A stretch of DNA of 44,129 bases from Flavobacteriales bacterium (lineage in GTDB: Bacteria; Bacteroidota; Bacteroidia; NS11-12g; UBA955), in contig NSIB01000005.1 of NCBI GenBank assembly GCA_002737625.1, forward strand, positions 1-44,129. The letters are read 5' to 3'. Below the pieces are notes generated by a model. The model saw nothing but the letters and a program-made list of their open reading frames with translations, had not been told where the DNA came from and ran no database searches. Of the stretch, positions 1 to 7,560 are shown piece by piece (the first letter of the stretch is position 1; every line of letters starts with the position of its first letter). The translations under genes and the position numbers were made by a program.

Positions 1-423
1 ATTCTGTTCGTATACGGGTCCAATGATGATATTGTTATCTATAAAGTTTCTGTTTGCCGAAATCGACTTGATCGCCAACTGATTTAGGGGAACGCTATCG
101 GTTGGTTCTGTATCAAAAACACTCACGTTGGCTTTAAAGCCTTCCGCCTCTAATTCGTGAAATGCGAGTTTCATACCGAGGTAGTAATCGAGCATTGCAT
201 CACTCAATACATTTTGTTTTATACCACTGGCATGAAAGGGTAGGGCGATGCCTATTCTCAAAGGACCTTGGGTTGGGTTAAGTATAACGCCTTCTATTGT
301 GCGGCCCATGCTGGAATCTTGGGATTGAACAACGGAATGAGTCAACATAAAGCAGAAGCACAAACACAAAGTTTTGGCATTGGAATAACTGATTGATGCG
401 AAACTTTCTGTTCTGCGGTACAT
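1..423 (-). CDS. Periplasmic-binding-fold (type I) secreted protein, 3' part missing
   Basis: Only the first 141 codons are inside the window; the gene continues past the left edge. The reading frame starts at ATG 423, begins with MYRRTE, carries a hydrophobic cysteine-rich stretch (about residues 17-32) that looks like a signal peptide, and then reads RIGIALPF, a D-Y-Y-x-G-M segment, and NIIIGPVYEQN. Those last two are the strand and loop patterns of type I periplasmic binding proteins (amino-acid ABC substrate-binding or LpoA-like folds). In many Bacteroidota a LysM-plus-binding-protein-fold gene sits directly after guaA, and here the start lies 23 bases after the guaA stop on the same strand, so the two are probably co-transcribed. 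No LysM motif is visible in the available piece. Family assignment is by pattern; the ligand is unknown. Confidence 0.7.
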   Translation of the reverse strand, partial: MYRRTESFASISYSNAKTLCLCFCFMLTHSVVQSQDSSMGRTIEGVILNPTQGPLRIGIALPFHASGIKQNVLSDAMLDYYLGMKLAFHELEAEGFKANVSVFDTEPTDSVPLNQLAIKSISANRNFIDNNIIIGPVYEQN

Positions 424-446
424 GGATTTTAGTGTAAGTTAATCAA

Positions 447-1979
447 TTATTCCCATTCAATGGTTGCTGGCGGCTTAGAGCTGATATCATATACCACCCT
501 GTTGATGCCTCTCACGCGGTTGATGATGCTGTTACTGATGTCGGCCAAAATATCATAAGGTATATGAACCCAATCGGCTGTCATGCCGTCTGTGCTCGTT
601 ACAGCCCTTAAAGCCACAACTTGTTCATAGGTGCGTTCATCACCCATCACACCCACGCTTTGAATGGGTAACAATATTGCACCGGCTTGCCAGATCTTCT
701 CATACCATCCGTATTCACGCAATTTTTCCATATAAACCCAATCCGCTTCTTGCAATAATTTAACCTTAGCTTCGGTAATATCGCCCAAAATACGAATGCC
801 TAATCCAGGACCTGGGAATGGATGTCGGTGTAATATTTCGTGAGGCAATCCCATTGTATCACCCACCCGGCGTACTTCATCTTTAAAAAGACTTCTTAGC
901 GGTTCGATGATTTTCAAACTCATTTTTTCAGGTAAGCCCCCTACGTTGTGGTGACTTTTGATTGTGGCGCTTGGGCCCTTTACACTTACGCTTTCAATCA
1001 CATCGGGATAAATGGTTCCTTGGGCAAGCCATTTTGCGTCTTTGATTTTGAGACTTTCTTCTTGAAAAACCTCTACAAATACACGTCCGATGGCTTTTCT
1101 CTTGTCTTCAGGATCTGTTAGACCCTTCAACGCATCGTAAAACTGCTTTGACGAATCAACGGCAATTACATTTAAATCCAATTGTTTATAGGCGTCTTGC
1201 ACCAATGCAAACTCGTTTTTTCGCAACAACCCGTTATCAATAAATATACAATGCAGTTGCTTTCCGATGGCTTTGTGGAGTAACAACGCAGCTACGGAGC
1301 TATCTACACCACCCGATAAGCCGAGAATTACTTGGTCGGTTCCAACGGTTTTTCGAATGTGAGAAACGGTTTCGTCGATAAAATGTCCTGGAGTCCAATC
1401 GCCGGCACATCCACAAATTGAATAAGCGAAATTCTTAAATACGGCCAAACCTTCAGTGCTATGATAGACTTCGGGGTGGAACTGAATTCCGAATACGGGA
1501 TGGGTACTTTGTAATTCGAAAGCGGCAACGGGAATAGATGGGGTTGTGGCAATTACCTGAGCATTGTTAGGCAGTGCAGTTATGGTATCGCCATGACTCA
1601 TCCAAACCTGGGACTCGTTGCTTAAGCCTGTAAGTAGGGCATTTTCATTTTCGCTTCTCTGCATTACGGCTCGGCCGTATTCTCTGTGATCACTGCGAGA
1701 CACCACACCGCCAAATTCTTTGGCCAACATTTGGGCACCATAACAAACACCTAGCAAGGGTCCGTGGGACATTAATGTTTCCAAATCAACCATGGGTGCA
1801 TCGGGTTCATTTACCGAGCATGGGCTACCAGAAAGTATGATTCCTTTGATGTCGGACGTCAATTCTGGGATGTGATTATAGGGGTGGATTTCGCAATAAA
1901 CGAACAATTCACGCAGTCTGCGCGCAATCAATTGGGTATACTGAGAACCAAAGTCGAGAATGAGGATTTTTTCAGTCAT
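447..1979 (-). CDS. guaA: GMP synthase (glutamine-hydrolysing)
   Basis: It converts XMP to GMP using ATP and glutamine, the last step of guanine nucleotide synthesis in the cytoplasm. The 510-residue protein has the full two-domain layout. The N-terminal class I glutamine amidotransferase has nucleophile Cys79 in GVCYGAQ and His168/Glu170 in FHPE. The ATP pyrophosphatase domain has P-loop SGGVDSS at about 222-228. The C-terminal dimerisation domain ends KPPATIEWE, the usual GuaA tail. A longer frame reaches 2084, but the family start is [13 protein letters not shown], so ATG 1979 is chosen. A -7 element lies 10 bases upstream. The cinA stop is 68 bases upstream on the same strand. Length and motifs are complete; nothing odd. 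Confidence 0.98.
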   Translation of the reverse strand: MTEKILILDFGSQYTQLIARRLRELFVYCEIHPYNHIPELTSDIKGIILSGSPCSVNEPDAPMVDLETLMSHGPLLGVCYGAQMLAKEFGGVVSRSDHREYGRAVMQRSENENALLTGLSNESQVWMSHGDTITALPNNAQVIATTPSIPVAAFELQSTHPVFGIQFHPEVYHSTEGLAVFKNFAYSICGCAGDWTPGHFIDETVSHIRKTVGTDQVILGLSGGVDSSVAALLLHKAIGKQLHCIFIDNGLLRKNEFALVQDAYKQLDLNVIAVDSSKQFYDALKGLTDPEDKRKAIGRVFVEVFQEESLKIKDAKWLAQGTIYPDVIESVSVKGPSATIKSHHNVGGLPEKMSLKIIEPLRSLFKDEVRRVGDTMGLPHEILHRHPFPGPGLGIRILGDITEAKVKLLQEADWVYMEKLREYGWYEKIWQAGAILLPIQSVGVMGDERTYEQVVALRAVTSTDGMTADWVHIPYDILADISNSIINRVRGINRVVYDISSKPPATIEWE

Positions 1980-1989
1980 GAATCTATCA

Positions 1990-1997
1990 CAAAGGTA
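1990..1997 (-). promoter_or_regulatory. Bacteroidota -7 element of guaA
   Basis: On the minus strand this reads TACCTTTG, an exact match to TAnnTTTG, ending 10 bases before the guaA ATG. A TTTG lies upstream but with a spacer of about 25 bases, longer than usual for a -33 box. It lies in the 68-base gap after cinA, so guaA can be transcribed separately from cinA. Confidence 0.55.
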
Positions 1998-2047
1998 CTG
2001 AAATTTCCCCGAGTCTACCATCCAAACCGAGTGATTTGGGCTGATGA

Positions 2048-3286
2048 TTATAAGGGAATTGTTAACACCTGCTTGGCCATCCAAATGGCAGCATTGCTGC
2101 TTCTTTGAATGATTTGTTCGCGGTTCCCAAAGAGCCTAAATTTCTTGCAAATGGATTGACTTTCTGTGCTCACGGCAATATAAACGAGGCCAACGGGTTT
2201 TTCTTTCGTTCCACCATCGGGACCTGCAATACCTGTGGTTGCAATGGATAGTTGGGTATTGAATTTTTCCCTTACTCCGTTTGCCATGGCTAGTGCGCAT
2301 GGTTCACTCACTGCGCCGTAAGTTTCAATGATGTTGGGGTCGACGCCCAGTTCGGAAATTTTGACATCGTTAGAATAGCAGACAATACTACCTGGAAAAA
2401 CAGAAGAGATGCCGGGGGTTTGCATCAATCGGTTGGCAATGAAACCACCGGTGCAACTTTCAGCCGTTGTGAACGTAATGCCTTCTCTGATCAGATGCTC
2501 CGATAGATGCGTTGCGGGGTCTTTATCGCCCAAACAAAAGACATCGTCGTGGATCGTAGCAATTAGTTTATCAAAGTATTCATCGATGATGAGGTCGCTT
2601 GCAACATTCGCTTTTTGAGAAAGTCGCAACTTTACCATGTTGAAATTGGGTAAGTAGGCGAGACTCAAAGATTTAGGCAGTGTGTTTTCGAATTCTTCTA
2701 AGTCTTTGGAGAGCAAGCTTTCCGCTTTTTGCAGTGTTACCAATGTACGGTGTTCAACAATTGGCAATTGCAGGGTTTCCTGTAATTTGGGCAATATGCT
2801 TTCTTCAATCAAATGATAGACTTCCACAGGTACGCCTGGCAATGAAATAAGGATTTTATTGTTTTGATCAAACCACATTCCAGGAGCCGTGCCCACATTA
2901 TTTTGAAGCGTGATGCAAGTTTCAGGCAAGTCAGCTTGGACGAGGTTGGTTTCTAATAACTGTCTCCCGCGTTCAGCAAAGATTTTTTCTAAATGATCAA
3001 TGACTGTAAGATCTCTTCGCATGCCACAGTTAAAGTATTTACAAAGTGTTTTTTTGGTAATGTCGTCCTTGGTGGGCCCCAATCCGCCTGTGATAATGAG
3101 AATGTTACAGCGAGATTGTGATTCGGCAATGGCTTGCAAAATGGCCGATTCGTTGTCTCTAATGGCTGTTTTTCGGGAAACTGAAATACCAATACTTCCC
3201 AGTTTTTGTCCGAGATAGGCGCTGTTGGTATCCACAGTCTGACCGATTAATAGTTCATCGCCGATGGTAATAATTTCTGCCTCCAT
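2048..3286 (-). CDS. cinA: CinA family protein (nicotinamide-nucleotide amidohydrolase type)
   Basis: The 412-residue protein has both CinA parts. The N-terminal MoCF-like domain (about 1-170) contains [12 protein letters not shown] and [10 protein letters not shown]. The C-terminal deamidase domain (about 245-410) contains [10 protein letters not shown] and [11 protein letters not shown]. The C-terminal domain in this family hydrolyses NMN to nicotinate mononucleotide in pyridine-nucleotide salvage; the N-terminal domain can have ADP-ribose pyrophosphatase activity in some members. The frame extends to 3334, but the conserved start [11 protein letters not shown] fixes ATG 3286. The neighbour rnhA diverges from only 35 bases away, and a -7 element ends 4 bases before this ATG. 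I use the cin name for the family only; no competence function is implied. Confidence 0.95.
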   Translation of the reverse strand: MEAEIITIGDELLIGQTVDTNSAYLGQKLGSIGISVSRKTAIRDNESAILQAIAESQSRCNILIITGGLGPTKDDITKKTLCKYFNCGMRRDLTVIDHLEKIFAERGRQLLETNLVQADLPETCITLQNNVGTAPGMWFDQNNKILISLPGVPVEVYHLIEESILPKLQETLQLPIVEHRTLVTLQKAESLLSKDLEEFENTLPKSLSLAYLPNFNMVKLRLSQKANVASDLIIDEYFDKLIATIHDDVFCLGDKDPATHLSEHLIREGITFTTAESCTGGFIANRLMQTPGISSVFPGSIVCYSNDVKISELGVDPNIIETYGAVSEPCALAMANGVREKFNTQLSIATTGIAGPDGGTKEKPVGLVYIAVSTESQSICKKFRLFGNREQIIQRSSNAAIWMAKQVLTIPL

Positions 3287-3290
3287 GGTG

Positions 3291-3298
3291 CAAAAATA
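3291..3298 (-). promoter_or_regulatory. -7 element of cinA
   Basis: The minus strand reads TATTTTTG, an exact TAnnTTTG, and only CACC separates it from the cinA ATG. If transcription starts 4-7 bases after the element, the cinA mRNA begins at or inside the start codon. It lies in the 35-base divergent gap shared with rnhA. Confidence 0.5.
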
Positions 3299-3309
3299 CG
3301 CGACCGACT

Positions 3310-3317
3310 TAACTTTG
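3310..3317 (+). promoter_or_regulatory. -7 element of rnhA
   Basis: TAACTTTG is an exact TAnnTTTG match ending 4 bases before the rnhA GTG. It faces away from the cinA element 11 bases to its left. No clear TTTG -33 box is visible, and its expected position would fall in the cinA start. Confidence 0.45.
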
Positions 3318-3321
3318 TTGT

Positions 3322-3816
3322 GTGGAGTTGCCAATAATCATTTATACAGATGGCGCGGCTTTGGGAAATCCCGGACCCGGTGGATATGGGGCAGTTTTAA
3401 TGCATGCCCAATACCGAAAAGAACTGTCGGGCGGTTTTCGTAGAACCACTAACAATCGCATGGAATTGTTGGCGGTAATTATGGCTTTGAAACATATCAA
3501 ATCGCCCGGTTTATCCATCCAAGTGTATACAGATAGCAAATATGTTTGCGATGCCATAGAGAAGAAATGGTTGTTTGGATGGAAAGCAAAGGGTTGGAAG
3601 AAGGTAAAAAATGTAGATTTATGGCAGGCCTTTTTGCCATTATACGAACAATATAAGCCCAAGTTTTATTGGGTAAAGGGTCATGCGGGAATCAAGGAAA
3701 ATGAACGATGCGATGTTTTGGCAACTACCGCTGCACAATTGGGACCCACCGAGATTGATGTCAATTACGAGAAATATGAATCAGAGCAGGAAAAAGGCTT
3801 GGGTTTAGATATTTAG
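3322..3816 (+). CDS. rnhA: Ribonuclease HI
   Basis: It cleaves the RNA strand of RNA-DNA hybrids (R-loops, primer remnants) with two metal ions. The 164-residue protein shows the complete RNase HI active site: Asp10 in IIIYTDGAA, Glu48 in NNRMELLAV, Asp71 in VYTDSKYV and Asp131 in ENERCDVLA, with the loop histidine His121 in VKGHAG. The GTG at 3322 is the only start that keeps Asp10; the next Met is residue 27. The 3' end overlaps the stop of recN on the opposite strand by 12 bases, and the 5' end is 35 bases from cinA. A short acidic tail after about residue 150 is not conserved. Identification is secure. Confidence 0.96.
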   Translation: MELPIIIYTDGAALGNPGPGGYGAVLMHAQYRKELSGGFRRTTNNRMELLAVIMALKHIKSPGLSIQVYTDSKYVCDAIEKKWLFGWKAKGWKKVKNVDLWQAFLPLYEQYKPKFYWVKGHAGIKENERCDVLATTAAQLGPTEIDVNYEKYESEQEKGLGLDI

Positions 3817-5463
3817 CAAATCGCGGGCATTCAATTTTGCCGCCTCACTTGGGTTTTTACCACTCAACATTTCTGCCAATGCCAATATTCTACCTTCTTC
3901 ATCGAGCGGTCTGATTTTGGTTTCACTGATGGCCGCTTGGTTGTCTTTGTAAACAAATAGCTGTTGATTGCCTGCTGCGGCCACCTGGGGTAGGTGGGTA
4001 ATGGCTAAAATTTGTTGTTTTTTCCCCTGTGTGCGCATCAAATAACCGAGTCGGTTGGCGACTTCTCCGCTAACCCCAGTATCTGCTTCGTCGTAAATGA
4101 GGGTAGGGAGTTGCTTGAGGTCGGCTATCAGTGTTCGCAGACAGAAATTGAGTCGAGAAATTTCACCGCCTGAGGCTACTTTCTCTATTGGCATGGGCGA
4201 TTGTCCTTTGTTGGCGCAGAAAAGCATCGAAATAAGTGTATTACCGGTCTCATTAAAGCTTGATTCTATCTGTGTTAACTGGATTCGCATTTGAGCATAG
4301 GGCATTTCAAGTTGCACCAACTGATCAACCACTTGTGAACACAAACTTTCTAGGCCTCTCGTACGCTTTTGATGGAGTGCATTGGCTTTGATTACCCTTT
4401 CTGACTGTAATCTTGTGATTTTCGCTTGCAAATCAGCCATTCTCGCTTGTAATATCGTTTCGTCAGCTTGCTCACTTTGCAATGATGTTAATTTCCGTTG
4501 CAATTCTTCCGATGAATCGACATTGTGTTTGCGGAATAACGATTGCAATTGAGAATATCGTTCATTGGCAAATTGCAGTTTTTCGGGATTGATTTCTATG
4601 GCTTGGGCGATGACTCTCATATCTCTGGCCAGTTCCTTGGCGTCTAAAGCGAGCGACAAGAAACGTTCATAAATGCCTCCTAACTTAAGATTGATGCTTG
4701 AGAAACCCTTCATTTCAGACTTGACACTACTTAGTTGGTCAACAATCGAATTTTCTGAGCCATCCATTGCTATATCTATTTTGGCGAACATTTCTTCCAA
4801 ATCTGTGGCCTGACTCAGTAAGGCGATATCACTTTCTAGCTCAAGTTCTTCAGCTACTTTGGGGTTAAAATCTTCTAGTTCGTTTCGTAAAAACCCATTG
4901 TATTCGGTGTCTTGGTTGATTTTTGAAAATTGCTCTAAGACGGTTTTTAATTCAATGGCAGTTTTTTGATGTTCAAAATAGGTGGTTTGATAATCATCCA
5001 ACAATTCGGCGGAATCGCAAAAAGCATCCAGGAGTTTAAGTTGTTCGTTTGATTGTGTGACTAGGAGTCCAGTATGTTGAGAATGGATTTCTAACAATTG
5101 TTGACCAAGCCATTTCAATTCTGATACAGTGACTTGCGATTCATTGATAAAAGAACGGGTTTTCCCATTGGGACTCCATTCTCTTCGAATGGTACAATGG
5201 TTATTGAAGTCGATGTCCTTTTCTTCAAATGCCGTTTTTAAGTTAAGTCGTGATACATCGAATGATGCTTCTAAAATGCACTTTTGGGCGGGATCAAGAA
5301 TAGAGGAACTGTCGCCGCGTTCTCCCATGATCAAACCAATGGCACCCAATAAAATACTTTTTCCAGCACCAGTTTCACCGGTGATAGAAGTAAACCCATC
5401 TTGAAATTCAATATCAAGGTTTTTGATTAAAGCGTAATTCTTGATATTCAGGTGTGTAATCAT
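3805..5463 (-). CDS. recN: DNA repair protein RecN
   Basis: RecN is an SMC-like ATPase acting in double-strand break repair. The 552-residue protein starts MITHLNIKNYALIKNLDIEF. It has Walker A GETGAGKS at 29-36, two long coiled-coil stretches (about 155-370), the ABC signature VASGGEISRL near 440 and Walker B LIYDEADTGVSG near 465, followed by the ILAITHLPQVAA switch motif: the usual RecN order and length. ATG 5463 lies 25 bases after the pfkA stop, so the two are probably one transcript; I see no TAnnTTTG in that gap. The tail overlaps rnhA by 12 bases on the other strand. Confidence 0.97.
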   Translation of the reverse strand: MITHLNIKNYALIKNLDIEFQDGFTSITGETGAGKSILLGAIGLIMGERGDSSSILDPAQKCILEASFDVSRLNLKTAFEEKDIDFNNHCTIRREWSPNGKTRSFINESQVTVSELKWLGQQLLEIHSQHTGLLVTQSNEQLKLLDAFCDSAELLDDYQTTYFEHQKTAIELKTVLEQFSKINQDTEYNGFLRNELEDFNPKVAEELELESDIALLSQATDLEEMFAKIDIAMDGSENSIVDQLSSVKSEMKGFSSINLKLGGIYERFLSLALDAKELARDMRVIAQAIEINPEKLQFANERYSQLQSLFRKHNVDSSEELQRKLTSLQSEQADETILQARMADLQAKITRLQSERVIKANALHQKRTRGLESLCSQVVDQLVQLEMPYAQMRIQLTQIESSFNETGNTLISMLFCANKGQSPMPIEKVASGGEISRLNFCLRTLIADLKQLPTLIYDEADTGVSGEVANRLGYLMRTQGKKQQILAITHLPQVAAAGNQQLFVYKDNQAAISETKIRPLDEEGRILALAEMLSGKNPSEAAKLNARDLLNI

Positions 5464-5488
5464 AGGGTTTTTTAGGGTTGATGCGGAA

Positions 5489-6457
5489 TTATCGAGTGAT
5501 GATTCTGTTTAGGACCCACAAATTATCTTGAATGTCTTTTTTGTGTTCGATGGCTTCTTGGAAAGAAGTGAATTTGATTTGGTTGTTTACAACCCCGACT
5601 GCTTCATTTTTCCTGCCCTCAATTAGGGCTTTCACCGCGTGTGCTCCCAAGCGAGAAGCGAGGATTCTGTCATTTGCGGTAGGCCTTCCACCGCGTTGCA
5701 CATGGCCTAAAACGGTGACTCTACAATCGGTTTCTGGATAGATGGCTTGGAATCGTTTGGAAATATCGTAGGCATGGCCATCTTCATCGCCTTCTGCAAC
5801 AACGAAGATGCTGAATTCTTTTTTACGGGCTTTTGACTCATACAATTGAACTATATCATCAAATTCATTTCCGCGTTCGGGAATGAAAATACCTTCTGCG
5901 CCCCCAGCGATACCAGACAATAGCGCGATGTGACCTGAATGTTTACCCATGACTTCAACAAAAAAGATTCTATTGTGTGCATCGGCAGTATCTCTGATTT
6001 TATCGATGGCTTCCATGGCTGTGTTAATGGCAGTATCATAACCAATGGTGGCATCGGTGCCCCAAAGATCATTATCGATAGTGCCTGGGCAGCCCATACT
6101 AGGAATGCCAAACTCTTTTTCGAAAATCATTGCTCCTGTGTAAGTACCATTTCCACCGATACAAATGATGCCTTCGATGCCTGATTTTACAAGGTTCTTG
6201 TGGGCTTTTTTACGTCCTTCGGGTGTCATAAAATCCATACTTCTAGCAGTTTTAAGTATGGTACCACCCATTTGGATGATGTTGGCCACACTGCTAGCGG
6301 TCATTGGGTGGATTTCATTTTCAATCAATCCCTGGTAACCTCTGTGGATTCCATACACTCCCAAATTATAATGGGCACAGGCCCGAATGACTGAGCGAAT
6401 GCATGCATTCATGCCTGGGGCATCGCCGCCGGATGTAAGAACTGCTATTTTTTTCAC
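5489..6457 (-). CDS. pfkA: 6-phosphofructokinase
   Basis: It phosphorylates fructose 6-phosphate in glycolysis. The 322-residue protein is bacterial PfkA length and carries LTSGGDAPGMN (7-17), TAR (70-72), PGTIDND (124-130, general base Asp128), MGKHSGHIAL (170-179) and LGHVQRGGRP. The start is GTG 6457. One residue stands out: the glycine-rich loop reads IGGNGTYTGA, so the position equal to E. coli Asp103, which binds the Mg of ATP in GGDG, is Asn103. Gly104 is kept, which in this family normally goes with ATP rather than pyrophosphate use. A single codon (AAT) accounts for the change. recN follows 25 bases downstream. It is probably functional, but nucleotide handling may differ. Confidence 0.95.
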   Translation of the reverse strand: MKKIAVLTSGGDAPGMNACIRSVIRACAHYNLGVYGIHRGYQGLIENEIHPMTASSVANIIQMGGTILKTARSMDFMTPEGRKKAHKNLVKSGIEGIICIGGNGTYTGAMIFEKEFGIPSMGCPGTIDNDLWGTDATIGYDTAINTAMEAIDKIRDTADAHNRIFFVEVMGKHSGHIALLSGIAGGAEGIFIPERGNEFDDIVQLYESKARKKEFSIFVVAEGDEDGHAYDISKRFQAIYPETDCRVTVLGHVQRGGRPTANDRILASRLGAHAVKALIEGRKNEAVGVVNNQIKFTSFQEAIEHKKDIQDNLWVLNRIITR

Positions 6458-6497
6458 GGATTACAAAATACGATAAAATTTTGTTGCGATTATTAAC

Positions 6498-6524
6498 AAA
6501 AAACCCCGCTTGAGCGGGGTTTTT
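6498..6524 (-). terminator. Intrinsic terminator after the 6549-7400 lipoprotein gene
   Basis: The stem CCCCGCT (6504-6510) pairs with AGCGGGG (6513-6519), flanked by A-runs on the left and T-runs on the right that extend the stem and give a U-tract on either strand. It lies 25 bases past the lipoprotein stop on the minus strand and before the pfkA start, separating the two genes. Confidence 0.9.
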
Positions 6525-6548
6525 GCAAAAATTAAATGATTTTTTAGA

Positions 6549-7400
6549 TTAGTCATCGATCATTTTGTAGCTGAACTCAATATAATCATTATGGTTTCCA
6601 ATGGTAGGTATATCTTGTATGTTGGTTACTTTAATAATGTATAGGTTGAATGGTAAATCCTGGCCTGATTTAACTATATATGCATCACCTATGGCCAAAA
6701 CAGACGTTTGTGCAGTAGCAGTAGCACTGTTTGCTTTCCAAAGAGTGTATAAAAAGGTTGTAGTAGAGGCATTGGTAAAGTCGTTTGAAGTAACTTTTAC
6801 AAATTTGCCGTTGTTGTCAGAGCCCCAGATTTTAGAGAATTGAGCCATCGCACTGGTACTCATATCCATCAAATCTTTTTGAATAGCAGACGAATTTTTC
6901 AGCAAACCAACACCTTTGTTTAAGTCATAAGCAATTTCAAAACCTGTGTTATTTGCATTCCAAATATATTGCTGTTGGAATCCCAAAAGTGGCGCTGTTG
7001 GCGGAATCACAAGGATTTTTATACTCTTGGTACTGGATTGGCCGTTGGCATCTTTCGCAATGAAGTTAAAAACAACCACATCATCTACACTACCCGCCAA
7101 ACGAGTTTTAACGATACAGTTAACTGCATTTCCTGTTACAGAAGAATCAAAGAAAGATTTGGTGGCAGCACCATTGATAGAATAATTGGCACTGATTCCA
7201 GATAAGTTGCCTGAACCCGAAGTGGCAGCAATGCTGAATGTTAACAATGAATCACTCATTACAGTGATGTCACCGCTAACATATTTTGCACCAGGATTTA
7301 AAGAAATACTGGGTTTGGGATCGTTGCTGTCACCACCGCAGGAACCCAAGAAGGCAACAACGGGCAAAGCAAGGGCTAAAAGTAGATGTTTGATTTTCAT
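6549..7400 (-). CDS. Unrecognised lipoprotein with Ig-like N-terminal part
   Basis: The protein has 283 residues. It starts MKIKHLLLALALPVVAFLGS with Cys21 in LGSCGGD, a clear lipobox followed by Gly-Gly-Asp, so it is a lipoprotein, likely outer-membrane. The frame continues upstream to 7673, but the sequence before ATG 7400 is not protein-like. Residues about 30-145 form Ser/Thr-rich beta strands (SIAATSGSGN, VVFNFIAKDANG) resembling an Ig-like domain. The C-terminal half alternates helices and strands and ends NDYIEFSYKMIDD. I do not recognise a family and can give no function. It stands alone: its own terminator is downstream and lon diverges upstream. No exact -7 element is present; GAAATTTG, one mismatch, lies about 20 bases before the start. 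Confidence 0.8.
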   Translation of the reverse strand: MKIKHLLLALALPVVAFLGSCGGDSNDPKPSISLNPGAKYVSGDITVMSDSLLTFSIAATSGSGNLSGISANYSINGAATKSFFDSSVTGNAVNCIVKTRLAGSVDDVVVFNFIAKDANGQSSTKSIKILVIPPTAPLLGFQQQYIWNANNTGFEIAYDLNKGVGLLKNSSAIQKDLMDMSTSAMAQFSKIWGSDNNGKFVKVTSNDFTNASTTTFLYTLWKANSATATAQTSVLAIGDAYIVKSGQDLPFNLYIIKVTNIQDIPTIGNHNDYIEFSYKMIDD

Positions 7401-7560
7401 ATTTTTTTTGTTTGTTACGCAAATTTCAAGAAAAATAGCAATTTTCCAAGCAGTTTGTAAGGTATTTTCAATTACAGACAAATTGTCATGGGTTTTTGTA
7501 TTTTGAATTATTTTCAGACAATGCCGATATTTGGCACAAGCATTGATTAAAGGTGTTTCA

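Noticed and set aside
3805-3816. rnhA-recN overlap as a frameshift or assembly fault
   Set aside because: Both proteins have complete, family-length ends; a 12-base tail-to-tail overlap is ordinary in a compact genome.
7531-7560. TTG start giving a ten-residue extension of Lon
   Set aside because: The added residues have no family support and ATG 7561 gives the expected N-terminus.
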